Shown in pieces: positions 17,552 through 24,879 of a stretch of DNA of 62,424 bases. The stretch's first letter is position 1; every line of letters begins with the position of its first letter. Both the position numbers and the translations under genes were made by a program. The notes beneath the pieces are model-generated. The model worked only from the letters and a program-made list of their open reading frames with translations. It was not told the origin of the DNA and did no database searches. Source of the DNA: Armatimonadota bacterium. Lineage in GTDB: Bacteria > Armatimonadota > JAAZEB01. The stretch covers positions 1-62,424 of the forward strand of contig JAAZEM010000024.1 in assembly GCA_012512265.1 (NCBI GenBank). The letters run 5' to 3'.

Positions 17552-18041
17552 CCACTCCCCCTTCCCCTGCGATGGCGGCGGGCGAGGGTGTCACGTCGAT
17601 CACCTCGGCGGGCCGCGCGCCGGCCGGCATGTTGATCTGCACGATCTCGATGGCGCGGCTTCCCTTGTGCGCCCCGATGTCCAGCCTTCCCGGCTTGTCC
17701 AGGCCCATCAGCCGGCTCATGCGCTCGGAGAGTTTCAGCGCGGCGGTGATCGCCTGCACGTCGCCCTGCTCGACCTTCGCCCGCAGGGCGTCACGCATAC
17801 TTGCCAGCCGCTCATACTCCAGGTGCCGAAGGGTGGTCGCGTCCGCTTCCGCCATCCGCGCCAGCTCCCCGTGTACCACCCGGGAGACGGCGCCGGACCC
17901 GCCGTAGCCCAGGAGATCGGCGATCTCCTGGCACGTGTAGCCCTCCAGGTAGAGCCGCACTGCGGTAGCACCGCGTGTGCCGGCTGCCGGCGCCGGCAAG
18001 AGTTCACCGGCCCCGTCCTGAGAGCTCTGCGACTCGCTCAC
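17394..18041 (-). CDS. terS: Terminase small subunit (HTH)
   Basis: A 215-residue protein. Residues about 25-60 form an HTH (AVRLYLEGYTCQEIADLLGY), followed by a helical oligomerisation region (ERLASMRDALRAKVEQGDVQ) and a beta-like segment (AIEIVQINMPA). The last roughly 50 residues are Gly/Pro/Glu-rich and encoded in the stretch overlapping the phosphoesterase gene. Position at the head of the packaging genes supports terS, which recognises the pac/cos site. The long C-terminal overlap is unusual. Confidence 0.7.
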   Translation of the reverse strand: MSESQSSQDGAGELLPAPAAGTRGATAVRLYLEGYTCQEIADLLGYGGSGAVSRVVHGELARMAEADATTLRHLEYERLASMRDALRAKVEQGDVQAITAALKLSERMSRLMGLDKPGRLDIGAHKGSRAIEIVQINMPAGARPAEVIDVTPSPAAIAGEGGVDGESRDGRPGDIGLALREADGELRPADVSLEVREPGGAADPVPGSAPGREAP

Positions 18042-18586
18042 CGTGTGGAGGCTTCCTGCTCCACGTCGAATCCCTCGAACGCCTCGGGTGGCCCCACGAA
18101 GCAGATCACCCGCGGGTTCTCCTTGTCGAACCGTGGTCGCCCCACCATCCCGTAGGCGTACTTGTCGTTCCGCCAGAGCGCGTCCTCAACGCCCTTGCGC
18201 ACGTTCGCCGCGTCGGGATGCTGCCCGTTTCGGAATACCGGGAAGGTATCCAGGCGCAGCGGTCGCTCGCGGGTGGGAGCCGTCTCCGCCAGCCCCGCGG
18301 GAAGATGCGCCCGCACGTGGTCCTTCCACAGCCCATACCGCACGGCGCGGGGGTTTCGGTGGTTCCCGCGCCCGTGCAGGATGGGGTAGTAGGCACCGAT
18401 CCAGCCGGCCTGAGGGGTCAGCCGGCCAATCTTCGGGGCATCCATCGCGGGGATGATGATGACCTGGGGCGCCGCCAACCTGCGTCCTTCCGCTCCACCT
18501 GCCACACCCAGCTTGGCACGCGCCTCGGGGGGAGCAGGGAGTGTCGAGGGGATCTTCTCCACTCCCTGCTCGGGGAGTGCGGCCAC
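18038..18586 (-). CDS. RusA-like Holliday-junction resolvase
   Basis: A 182-residue protein whose C-terminal part fits RusA: a basic start GRGNHRNPRAVRYGLWKDHV, then HPDAANVRKGVEDALW (D-x-x-N-x-x-K...D-x-L) and RNDKYAYG, ending in strand VICFVG. The acidic residues correspond to RusA's metal ligands. The enzyme would resolve junctions before packaging. First gene after the late promoter. The start is probably the GTG at 18584-18586 or a GTG 24 bases later; the first leaves only about a 10-base leader. Confidence 0.65.
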   Translation of the reverse strand: MAALPEQGVEKIPSTLPAPPEARAKLGVAGGAEGRRLAAPQVIIIPAMDAPKIGRLTPQAGWIGAYYPILHGRGNHRNPRAVRYGLWKDHVRAHLPAGLAETAPTRERPLRLDTFPVFRNGQHPDAANVRKGVEDALWRNDKYAYGMVGRPRFDKENPRVICFVGPPEAFEGFDVEQEASTR

Positions 18587-18603
18587 GTCAACCTATCAAG
18601 GCC

Positions 18604-18632
18604 AGTATAGCATATAATTGTTTGTTAGTCAA
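18604..18632 (-). promoter_or_regulatory. Late promoter, TTGACT-17-TATACT
   Basis: On the minus strand the -35 TTGACT (18627-18632) and -10 TATACT (18604-18609) are exactly 17 bases apart and 5 of 6 each to consensus. It fires left into the resolvase, terminase and structural genes. The AT-rich spacer contains CAAACAATTATATG, a weak resemblance to the operator palindromes near the repressor gene. Confidence 0.85.
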
Positions 18633-18707
18633 GCGGTGTAACTGCCTGATTGCTCCCGGAACGCCTGGAAAGGATCACGGCGGGCGCTTCACGCTCCCGC
18701 CGCTCCG

Positions 18708-19643
18708 TCAATCCGCGGTCTGGTACTGCCGTGCCAGGTCACGGGCCTCGCGTGCGGTGCCGGGGACCGCATCCGCCTCGATCTGGCCGGCCAGGTCCGG
18801 CCGGGAACGAATGAGGGGGCCGCCGACGAAGATGGCCTCCGGCGGGCGATGCATCGCCCGGAGTGTCGCGACGCTCTGGACGGTGATGGGCAACTGGTCG
18901 TCGGTTGCCACCGACAAGCCCACCAGGCGCGTCCGGCGCTCACCCACCAGGCGTACCAAGTCTTCCAGCGGGGTCATGCCGTCCAGGAAGAGCACCTTCC
19001 ACCCATCAGTCGTCAGGTAGTGATGGAGGATCCGCGGGCCGATGTTGTGGACGTTCCCCGGTACGGCGCACACGCACGCCGCTGGCGCGTCGTCCGCCGG
19101 AGCGGGCGCCAGGAGCCAGAAGAGAACCGAGAGCGCAGTCTCTACCTGGGCCGAGACGAAGTGCTCCTGCGCGACCGAGACTTGCCCGGCCTCCCAGAGC
19201 GTGCCGACGCGCTCCATCATCGGCGTGATGGTGTGCTCGTAGATCTCCTCCGGGGGGTGGCCCGCCAGCAGCAGGAGGTGCAGATCCTCTTGGGCGGCGT
19301 TCCGGTCGTAGTCCAGCAGGTGCCCGAGGATCCGTTCTCCCATTTCCCCCAGGTCCGTACACCCGCCGCTGCCCACCAGTTCGCGCAAGTGCCGATACGA
19401 CCAGCGTCGCAGGTCGGGATCGGCGATGCTGTAGAGATGCTGCTTGCCCTCCCACCGGTCGGTAAGCTGATCGGCCCCCACCATCCGGCTCAGCAGCCGC
19501 CCCGTTGCAGTGGTCCCATGGCCTACCAGCGCAGCCACCTGCGCCACGCTGCGCTCGCGCGTGGCGAGAGCCAGAAAGACCTTCATGCGAGGGGGAAGCT
19601 TGGCGGATTCGAGTGTCTCGCGTATGAGGCGATCCTCGTCCAT
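18708..19643 (-). CDS. Winged-helix regulator with cobalamin-binding (CarH-like) sensor
   Basis: A 311-residue regulator. Residues about 15-75 form an ArsR/MarR-type winged helix (SVAQVAALVGHGTTATGRLL), not the MerR HTH of classical CarH. Residues about 90-180 are the helical B12-cap domain with the Trp-x9-Glu-His motif (WEAGQVSVAQEH) characteristic of adenosylcobalamin photoreceptors. Residues about 190-300 are the Rossmann-like B12 domain with GNVHNIG (lower-ligand His kept; the usual acidic residue before it is Asn) and a later VGGP. CarH proteins repress as dark tetramers and release DNA in light. It has a good SD (AAGGAGA) and diverges from the LexA-like gene. Confidence 0.85.
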   Translation of the reverse strand: MDEDRLIRETLESAKLPPRMKVFLALATRERSVAQVAALVGHGTTATGRLLSRMVGADQLTDRWEGKQHLYSIADPDLRRWSYRHLRELVGSGGCTDLGEMGERILGHLLDYDRNAAQEDLHLLLLAGHPPEEIYEHTITPMMERVGTLWEAGQVSVAQEHFVSAQVETALSVLFWLLAPAPADDAPAACVCAVPGNVHNIGPRILHHYLTTDGWKVLFLDGMTPLEDLVRLVGERRTRLVGLSVATDDQLPITVQSVATLRAMHRPPEAIFVGGPLIRSRPDLAGQIEADAVPGTAREARDLARQYQTAD

Positions 19644-19673
19644 GTGGTCTCCTTCCCTAATGGGTAGTATGCT

Positions 19674-19693
19674 GCGCGGGAGTTACCCCGCGC
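19674..19693. promoter_or_regulatory. Palindrome in the divergent control region
   Basis: GCGCGGG and CCCGCGC flank a 6-base centre, a perfect 7+7 inverted repeat about 31 bases upstream of the cobalamin-regulator start. It may be an operator or an mRNA leader hairpin. Confidence 0.4.
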
Positions 19694-19702
19694 GGACAAC
19701 TC

Positions 19703-19718
19703 GCAAACGCACGTTTGC
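19703..19718. promoter_or_regulatory. Palindromic operator candidate GCAAACGCACGTTTGC
   Basis: A perfect 7+7 inverted repeat with a 2-base centre, between the divergent start codons and just upstream of the rightward promoter. It differs from the LexA-type boxes and is a plausible site for the cobalamin-binding regulator. Confidence 0.45.
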
Positions 19719-19740
19719 ACAAGTTCTACTCCTCGGTCCC

Positions 19741-19769
19741 TTGACAAAGCACCGACTCGGAGGTACACT
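19741..19769 (+). promoter_or_regulatory. Repressor promoter, TTGACA-17-TACACT
   Basis: A perfect -35 (19741-19746), 17-base spacer and -10 TACACT (19764-19769) place the transcript start near 19776, immediately before the two operator-like boxes, ahead of the LexA-like gene. Confidence 0.85.
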
Positions 19770-19777
19770 TCTCTCGT

Positions 19778-19810
19778 CAAACATAAATGTTCGCCGAACA
19801 GAAATGTATG
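19778..19810 (+). promoter_or_regulatory. Two tandem LexA-type operator boxes
   Basis: Box 1 CAAACATAAATGTTCG (19778-19793) and box 2 CGAACAGAAATGTATG (19795-19810) are imperfect palindromes of one type, 17 bases apart. The half-sites resemble the CGAAC/GTTCG arms of Gram-positive-type LexA boxes but with a 6-base centre. Lying at the transcript start of the LexA-like gene, they suggest autorepression. Confidence 0.65.
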
Positions 19811-19833
19811 CACAGAGAACACGGGAGGGGTGT

Positions 19834-20361
19834 GTGAAGGGTCTATCGCCGAAGCAGAAGGAAGTACTCGCGGCCATCGAAACGGCCACCCAGGCCGGTG
19901 AACGCCTTAGCGTCCGAGAGCTGGCGGACAGGATGGGCGTCGGTTCCACATGTACGATGCACCAGCACCTGAAAGCACTGGAGCGCAAGGGTTTCCTCAG
20001 GCCCGCCGAGGGCCGGCATCGCTCCATCGAGATGGTGAACCCGCCAGGGACTTGCACCGATATTTCGTTCTATGGTATGCTCTCAGCGGATGGCCGCGCC
20101 CACACCCCGCTGTTCGGTGCCGGCGCCATGCGCCTGCCAAAGGAGCTGAGTGGTGAGGGCGAGGCGTTCCTCTTCGAGGTCGGTGACGACGAGATGCCCG
20201 GCGTCCGCGCTGGTGACCTCGTGGTCGTGCGCGCCACCGAGGCGCCGCGGCAGGGGGATCTCGTCGTGGCCGAGAGGGAAGGGCAGCGCGCCGTCCGGCG
20301 CTGGCCCATCCAGGAGGGCACGCTCGTGGGCCGCGTCGCGGTCATCATCCGCCAGGTCTGA
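19834..20361 (+). CDS. LexA-like repressor lacking the cleavage site and Ser/Lys dyad
   Basis: 175 residues from a GTG with strong SD (GGGAGGGG); an ATG 30 bases upstream would sit inside operator box 2. Residues about 1-65 form the LexA winged helix (LSVRELADRMGVGSTCTMHQ). Residues about 85-175 match the LexA dimerisation/protease domain, but where LexA has GDSM this protein has GDDEM (Ser replaced by Glu), where LexA has TVKR it has AVRR (Lys replaced by Arg), and the Ala-Gly cleavage site reads SADGR. RecA-stimulated self-cleavage therefore looks impossible. Role inferred: lysogenic repressor. Confidence 0.88.
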   Translation: MKGLSPKQKEVLAAIETATQAGERLSVRELADRMGVGSTCTMHQHLKALERKGFLRPAEGRHRSIEMVNPPGTCTDISFYGMLSADGRAHTPLFGAGAMRLPKELSGEGEAFLFEVGDDEMPGVRAGDLVVVRATEAPRQGDLVVAEREGQRAVRRWPIQEGTLVGRVAVIIRQV

Positions 20362-20540
20362 GGCTAACAGGTGTTTGGGATACACCAGATCCCTGCAAAG
20401 GTCCGTGCCCATGGTCGCCCGCCCGCACGCCGGCAAAAGGTGAACACGCCCCCTGCCGGCCGCCTAGAGTCAACATAATAAGGCTTATCGGAAGTTGACG
20501 GAGTGGGACAGGCTATGGCGAGGTATGACCGCATTCCGGC

Positions 20541-20692
20541 ACGCTGAGGCAGCCGGCAGGCGTCCGGCAGGCGTCCGGGACGCCTGTCCTTCCTCCTGTT
20601 TGCCTACAGACCGCGCGCTGAGGCAGCCGGCTGCCCTTCCTCGTGGCAGGTACGCTGAGGCAGCCGGACGCCGTCCGGGGCGTGCTGAGGCA
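20541..20692 (+). repeat. Short direct repeats ACGCTGAGGCAGCCGG
   Basis: Three copies of GCTGAGGCAGCCGG (starting near 20543, 20617 and 20654) and a partial fourth (GCTGAGGCA near 20684). Nearby sequences repeat as well: GGCAGGCGTCC twice and CGTTCCGCCC twice. Spacing is irregular (about 74, 37 and 30 bases). Confidence 0.6.
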
Positions 20693-20865
20693 CCATACGC
20701 CCCGTTCCGCCCGTCCTGGGGGCGTACAGGCGCCGTTCCGCCCTTCCTGCCGCACACGGCTGCCGATAGGGCAGCCGCCCCTGATACGGACATTCCCTTA
20801 CTACCCTTCCCATTTACCCTCCCCACAATCGCGGGATATTCCCTATTCCATTAGTGTGCAGGACC

Positions 20866-20874
20866 TGCTATAAT
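20866..20874 (+). promoter_or_regulatory. Extended -10 promoter TGCTATAAT
   Basis: A perfect TATAAT (20869-20874) preceded by TG-n. The region 17 bases upstream is a poor -35 (TTCCAT), as extended -10 promoters allow. A transcript from here would have about 850 untranslated bases before the gene at 21727. Confidence 0.55.
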
Positions 20875-21667
20875 CCCCTTGACGCTGACGCTACAGTCAG
20901 CCGGCCGGCCGAAAAGCCGGTTCGCACCTTCCCTGCCGAGAGGCAGGCATAGCCAAACACTGGCGCGCATTCGCAAGTGCGCGGAGTCCCCAGGGGACGT
21001 GCGACTCTCTCGCGGGACGCCTGCCGAAACGGGTACGCCCGCCAAGGTACAGGCTTCCGCGTGGGACGGCGCAAAAGGGGCATGCGGTCTAACAGGCAGA
21101 GTCCTGAGTACCGAAGCCACCTGCGGCCCGACCACACCTGAGCGCACCCCGTCCCTCGGGCTCCTCCAAACGCATGCACGCGCAACAGGTTTCGGCTGTG
21201 CCGGCCGGCACCGGCAGGCACATTGTAGACTCGCGCAGGTCCCGCAAGGGATCCGTTGAGTCGGCACATGCCCCAAGCGCGGGCTTGACCACGCCTGGCA
21301 ACAGGCGCGGGCGGGCCGGGTTGACAACCTGCAGGGCGCCAGGGATCTGCCCAACGTCGTGAGACGTGGGGCCGATACGCAACGCCTTGTCAATGGGGAG
21401 TGCTGCGCACCTTCTCAACTCCCATAGCCGTAGTATGCAACGCCAAAGCGCGCACGCTGAAGGCGGCCGGTCGGCAACGCCCGGACGCAAGAGGCAGCGC
21501 GCCGCCCACCGGCGGGTAAAGCAGGCGTCGGGTAACGCCGCGCGCCTGGGGCCGTAGCTATGGGAACATAACGGCGCATGTTTCCTCCCCCCCCGTGGGG
21601 GAGCCGGCGGAACCGCCGCGTACGCCTCGCGCGTGCCCGGCGGAACGGCCGGCTCCTCCACCCCTAC

Positions 21668-21708
21668 GGGGCGCAGGGACACTCGCGGGTTCGACTCCCG
21701 CACGCCCC
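21668..21708 (+). other. tRNA-like minihelix (acceptor plus T-arm mimic)
   Basis: The sequence GCGGG-TTCGACT-CCCGC (21685-21701) is a textbook T-arm with a 7-base TTCGAnY loop. GGGGCG (21668-21673) pairs with CGCCCC (21703-21708), which sits where the acceptor 3' strand belongs. No D-arm or anticodon arm is present, so this is not a tRNA. It occupies the place that a plain hairpin takes before the other leader-motif genes. Confidence 0.5.
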
Positions 21709-21712
21709 AAAC

Positions 21713-21726
21713 GGGGGGAAACGAAC
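21713..21726 (+). promoter_or_regulatory. GGGGGGAAACGAAC leader motif
   Basis: Directly precedes the ATG at 21727. The same motif precedes genes at 23153, 24394, 24880, 25210 and 50104, and occurs without a start codon at 45631. Confidence 0.7.
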
Positions 21727-23067
21727 ATGCCAACGCTCATCGGGAATCCTGTCGTCAACCTGTCGGACCTTGACCTGTTCGACCTGCCAACTGGTAAGCA
21801 GTTCAGCCTCGAGATGCCCGCCGTCGTCAACACGACCGGCATGCTGGATATCAAGGCGCTGCTCAACGAGCACGGGCTGCCGGCCGTCAACGACCCCGCT
21901 TTCGAGTGGGTGTGGAAGACGAACCGCGGCACGCTGCCGAAGCGCCTCGACGCCTGGCTGCGCCGGGTACATCACATCAAGGCGGATCCGAAGATCCTGT
22001 CGCTGGTCGGCAACCTGGCGGCACGCCATTCCGAACGCCACGGTCAGTCGTACTGCCTCGACTTCACGCGCAACCTGCACTCCTGGCGCGCGGGCGACTT
22101 CGGGGACGAGGGCTCCTGCTATTGGTCCTTCAATGCGGGTGCCCGAGACATCCTCGAAGACGAGCTCGACGCCTATGCGGTGCGGTTCTACGACCCGGAT
22201 CAGGAGTACGGCGTCGCCCGTGCGTGGGCGGTCCCCGTGTGCGTGCGCAGCGACGAGCAAGCCCTGATCCTGTTCAACGGCTACGGCTACGAACTCCTCG
22301 ACCAGGTGCGCGTCGTCTCGCAAGCCCTGGGGAACCTTCCCTACAAGCGCATCCGGCTCACCAACGAGGGCGAATGCAGCGGCACGCTGTACATCAACGG
22401 CGGCGTCGGCTACATCCTCGGGAAGCAGGAAGTCATCGACGCGATCACCTCCTGGGACTTTGACGCTTCGACCGAAGGCTATGGAACGGTCTCCTGCCAC
22501 CACTGCGGCCGGCGTGTACATGAGGAGGACGCCTACTCGCCCGAATGCAGCGACTACAACTACTGCGAGCGCTGCTACTCGGACCTGTTCACCTTCTGTG
22601 AGCACTGCCACCACGACCTGTGGGCAGAAGAGGCGGTCCACTTCAACGGCATGCCCTACTGCGAGTCCTGCCTGGAAGACGTCGCCGCGCAGTGTTGCGA
22701 GTGCGACGAGTACTTCCCCAAGGACGAGGTGTACGAGGTAGACGGGGAATGCTACTGCGAGAAGTGCTGCCCCGAGACCTACGTCTGCGACCACTGCGGC
22801 GAAACCGTGCCGGCGGAGGGCGGGCAATACGAGGTCCTGGAATACACTGTGAGCGGCGAACGGTGGTGCCCGCACTGCCGCGACCACTACGCTCACGAAT
22901 GCCGCCGGTGCGCCGACATCACCGACGGCCGCCGCACCCCGGTCAAGCCCGACGACCTGGTTGACGGTCTCTGCCCGAAGTGCCGGGGCGAAGCGGTACC
23001 GGTCTTCTACGTCTCGCCCGAGACGCAGTACCACCCGGACCAACTCGTCCTGCCCATCGCGGCCTAG
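21727..23067 (+). CDS. Cys-rich multi-zinc-ribbon phage protein
   Basis: 446 residues from the ATG after the leader motif. The N-terminal 250 residues are an unrecognised alpha/beta region (SYCLDFTRNLHSWRAGDFGD near 115). From about 255 there are at least six C-x-x-C knuckles in tandem (CHHCGRR, CERCYSD, CEHCHHD, CECDEYF, CDHCGET, CPHCRDH, CRRCADI, CPKCRGE), forming LIM/zinc-ribbon-like units that probably bind several zincs. Likely early and nucleic-acid- or protein-binding; function unknown. An in-frame upstream extension exists but lacks a proper start context. Confidence 0.75.
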   Translation: MPTLIGNPVVNLSDLDLFDLPTGKQFSLEMPAVVNTTGMLDIKALLNEHGLPAVNDPAFEWVWKTNRGTLPKRLDAWLRRVHHIKADPKILSLVGNLAARHSERHGQSYCLDFTRNLHSWRAGDFGDEGSCYWSFNAGARDILEDELDAYAVRFYDPDQEYGVARAWAVPVCVRSDEQALILFNGYGYELLDQVRVVSQALGNLPYKRIRLTNEGECSGTLYINGGVGYILGKQEVIDAITSWDFDASTEGYGTVSCHHCGRRVHEEDAYSPECSDYNYCERCYSDLFTFCEHCHHDLWAEEAVHFNGMPYCESCLEDVAAQCCECDEYFPKDEVYEVDGECYCEKCCPETYVCDHCGETVPAEGGQYEVLEYTVSGERWCPHCRDHYAHECRRCADITDGRRTPVKPDDLVDGLCPKCRGEAVPVFYVSPETQYHPDQLVLPIAA

Positions 23068-23077
23068 TGCCTTGCCC

Positions 23078-23152
23078 CTGCCCTCACCGGCTACTCACCG
23101 GCGGAGGGCAGGGAGGAGGGCATAGCCACTCCATAGGGGGGAAACGAAACAC
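23078..23152 (+). promoter_or_regulatory. Intergenic hairpin plus leader motif
   Basis: A hairpin with arms CTGCCCTC/GAGGGCAG (23078-23111) is followed by GGGGGGAAACGAAACAC and the ATG at 23153. There is no U-run, so it is more likely an mRNA-processing or stability element than a classic terminator. Confidence 0.55.
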
Positions 23153-23971
23153 ATGAAGTTCGACTACAAGCGCCTACAACAGCGCTGCCTGGCGCCTTTC
23201 AGCGCCTTCCTGGCAGAGGGCAAGGTCTTCAACTCGCCCCGCGGAAGTTACATCTTCCGCGACACGGGCTCGAAGGTCCTCGGCGTCGCCCACCTGGACA
23301 CCGTCTTCGACGTACGCCGGCACGACCACTTCGGGATCGTGAAGGGAACCGGCTTCGAGGCCGTGGTCTGCCCACACCTCGACGACCGGCTCGGCGCCTA
23401 CATCCTGCTCGACCTCCTGCCGTCCCTCGGGATCACGCTCGACGTGCTCCTCACCGACGGCGAAGAGGCGTGCATGAGCACGGCCGCCCTCTTCGAGCCG
23501 CCCAGGCAGTACCACTGGGTGGTGGAGTTCGACCGCCGCGGCACGGACGTGGTGCTCTACCAGTACGACGATCCGAAGCTGCGCCGCGTCCTGCGCCGCT
23601 ACGGCCTGAACGCCGGCCAGGGATCCTTCTCGGACATCACCAGCCTCGACCACCTGGGCGTGAAGTGCCTTAACTTCGGCTGCGGCTACGACGACGCCCA
23701 TACCCTCTGGTGCCACGCCAACCTGCGCGACACCGCCCTGCAGGTCGACCGGTTCCGCCGGTTCTACAAGGACTGGCAGAACACGAAGCTGCCCCACAGC
23801 GACCCAACGCCGCCCCGCCGGCGTGCTCGCGGCCGGCCCCTGGCCAGGGACTTCGACTGGCTCGCGGACTGGCCCGAATACTCGCACCTCTACGAAGGCC
23901 TGGAGGAGCCGATCACCGACCTCGACGGCCGGCCGGTCCCCCTCCTCGAACGCCTCGACCGCGAGCTGTGA
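23153..23971 (+). CDS. M28/M20-like zinc peptidase homologue
   Basis: 272 residues with the metal-site order of dinuclear exopeptidases: VAHLDTVF (H-x-D, near 47), PHLDDRLGAY (bridging Asp, near 80), TDGEEACM (Glu-Glu, near 104), EFDRRGTD (Asp, near 127) and a late His in DDAHTLWCH. The core is shorter than cellular aminopeptidases and lacks a signal peptide, so it would act in the cytoplasm. Role in the phage is unknown; it could trim peptides or be a repurposed amidohydrolase. The leader motif starts it. Confidence 0.7.
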   Translation: MKFDYKRLQQRCLAPFSAFLAEGKVFNSPRGSYIFRDTGSKVLGVAHLDTVFDVRRHDHFGIVKGTGFEAVVCPHLDDRLGAYILLDLLPSLGITLDVLLTDGEEACMSTAALFEPPRQYHWVVEFDRRGTDVVLYQYDDPKLRRVLRRYGLNAGQGSFSDITSLDHLGVKCLNFGCGYDDAHTLWCHANLRDTALQVDRFRRFYKDWQNTKLPHSDPTPPRRRARGRPLARDFDWLADWPEYSHLYEGLEEPITDLDGRPVPLLERLDREL

Positions 23972-23978
23972 TCCTTGC

Positions 23979-24012
23979 CCCAGCCCCTCGCCCGAACGGG
24001 CCGGGGGCTGGG
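23979..24012 (+). terminator. GC-rich intergenic hairpin
   Basis: Arms CCCAGCCCC/GGGGCTGGG with an inner GCCC/GGGC pair follow the peptidase stop. No U-run is present. Confidence 0.5.
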
Positions 24013-24092
24013 AGGAGGGATTGCACAAACTGGAAACGTGCAACTCGCCCGAACGGCGATCACACGCCGCACACACCCGCCCACCGATGTTC

Positions 24093-24289
24093 GTTGCGCG
24101 TTGCGGACCCCTATAGCGACGCAACTGCGCAACGGGGTTCAGGGCCGGAACCGGGGACCGGTTCCGCGCCCCGAACTAACCCTCTTCGACCTCCGCAACG
24201 GCCGGCCCGCAACGCCGGACCCCGCACCGCCGCTCGATTCTCGGGCGCCGTTGCGCCGGCCCAAAGCGTCCGCAACACCGACGCGCAAC
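24093..24289 (+). repeat. Cluster of GCAAC/GTTGC motifs in a 420-base gap
   Basis: At least nine copies of GCAAC or its complement (near 24093, 24100, 24121, 24129, 24195, 24209, 24250, 24272, 24285), most as CGCAACG/CGTTGCG, fall in about 200 non-coding bases. The gap 23972-24380 has no credible gene. Iterons or protein-binding sites are possible. Confidence 0.5.
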
Positions 24290-24393
24290 GCCGACCCGCC
24301 AGCGGCTGTCCGCTGCGCTGCCGCCGGTGCGTATTGCGCATGCATGGAACAGAGTATCAGCGTCCGGCCACCGCCGGATAGGGGGGAACGAAC

Positions 24394-24807
24394 ATGACAC
24401 TCACTGACCGCCAACTGGCCATCGTGCTTGCCGCGCTGCGCCTGCAGCAGGGCCAGCCCGGGGCGGAGTACCGCGACCTGGCGACGCTCTGCCCGGAGCA
24501 CTTCGACGGCCTGGACGACCGCAGCCCCGTCACCGCCGAGGAGATCGACGCCCTCTGCGAGGAGCTGAACGGCCCTCAGGAGCCCGAGAGCGTGGGCGAG
24601 ATCATGTGGCGCGAAGGCTGGAGCACGAGCACCGTGCTCGACATGGCCGTGGACTTCATCGATTCGCGCGACTACGCCTACGACTTCCGCGCCTACCTGG
24701 AACGCCAGGCCAAACGCGACCGCCGTCCGGCCATCTGCCCGAACTGTCGGCAGCACCGTGCCCAGCACAAGAGCCTGGGCGCCTGTGATGACTGCGCAAG
24801 CAAGTAG
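24394..24807 (+). CDS. Hypothetical phage protein with C-terminal zinc ribbon
   Basis: 137 residues, ATG directly after GGGGGGAACGAAC. The N-terminal half is helical (MTLTDRQLAIVLAALRLQQ, a start seen in many small phage proteins) and acidic. The C-terminus carries CPNCRQHRAQHKSLGACDDC, a four-Cys zinc ribbon. No enzyme motif. Probably an early host-takeover or regulatory protein; function unknown. Confidence 0.7.
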   Translation: MTLTDRQLAIVLAALRLQQGQPGAEYRDLATLCPEHFDGLDDRSPVTAEEIDALCEELNGPQEPESVGEIMWREGWSTSTVLDMAVDFIDSRDYAYDFRAYLERQAKRDRRPAICPNCRQHRAQHKSLGACDDCASK

Positions 24808-24817
24808 CCGTGTGTTG

Positions 24818-24879
24818 CCCTGTGCCCCGGCACCGACCGGGGCCATAGGGTGCACATCGATCCGAGGGGGGAACGAACG
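24818..24879 (+). promoter_or_regulatory. Intergenic hairpin plus leader motif
   Basis: A long stem (CCCTGTGCCCCGG with CCGGGGCCATAGGG, one mismatch and one bulge; 24818-24850) is followed by GGGGGGAACGAACG and the ATG at 24880. Confidence 0.55.

Larger units (their letters stand above)
20362..21712. other. 1.35-kb non-coding region
   Basis: No frame has convincing coding character; the open frames are Arg/Pro/Cys-rich shadows on both strands. The stretch holds the GCTGAGGCA repeats, hairpins (for example GGCTGCC-GATA-GGGCAGCC near 20758), an extended -10 promoter at 20866 pointing right, and a tRNA-like minihelix at its right end. It may contain a structured RNA, an origin or a packaging signal. 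Confidence 0.5.

Noticed and set aside
20541..20692. CRISPR array
   Set aside because: Repeats are short and unevenly spaced, with no cas genes nearby and no uniform spacers.
20851..21393. Minus-strand 180-codon gene in the non-coding block
   Set aside because: Cys/Arg/Pro-rich random-like sequence, no SD, overlapped by equally poor frames.
21600..21710. tRNA or tmRNA gene ending at the T-arm-like hairpin
   Set aside because: No D-arm, anticodon arm or tmRNA tag frame found upstream; kept only as a minihelix.
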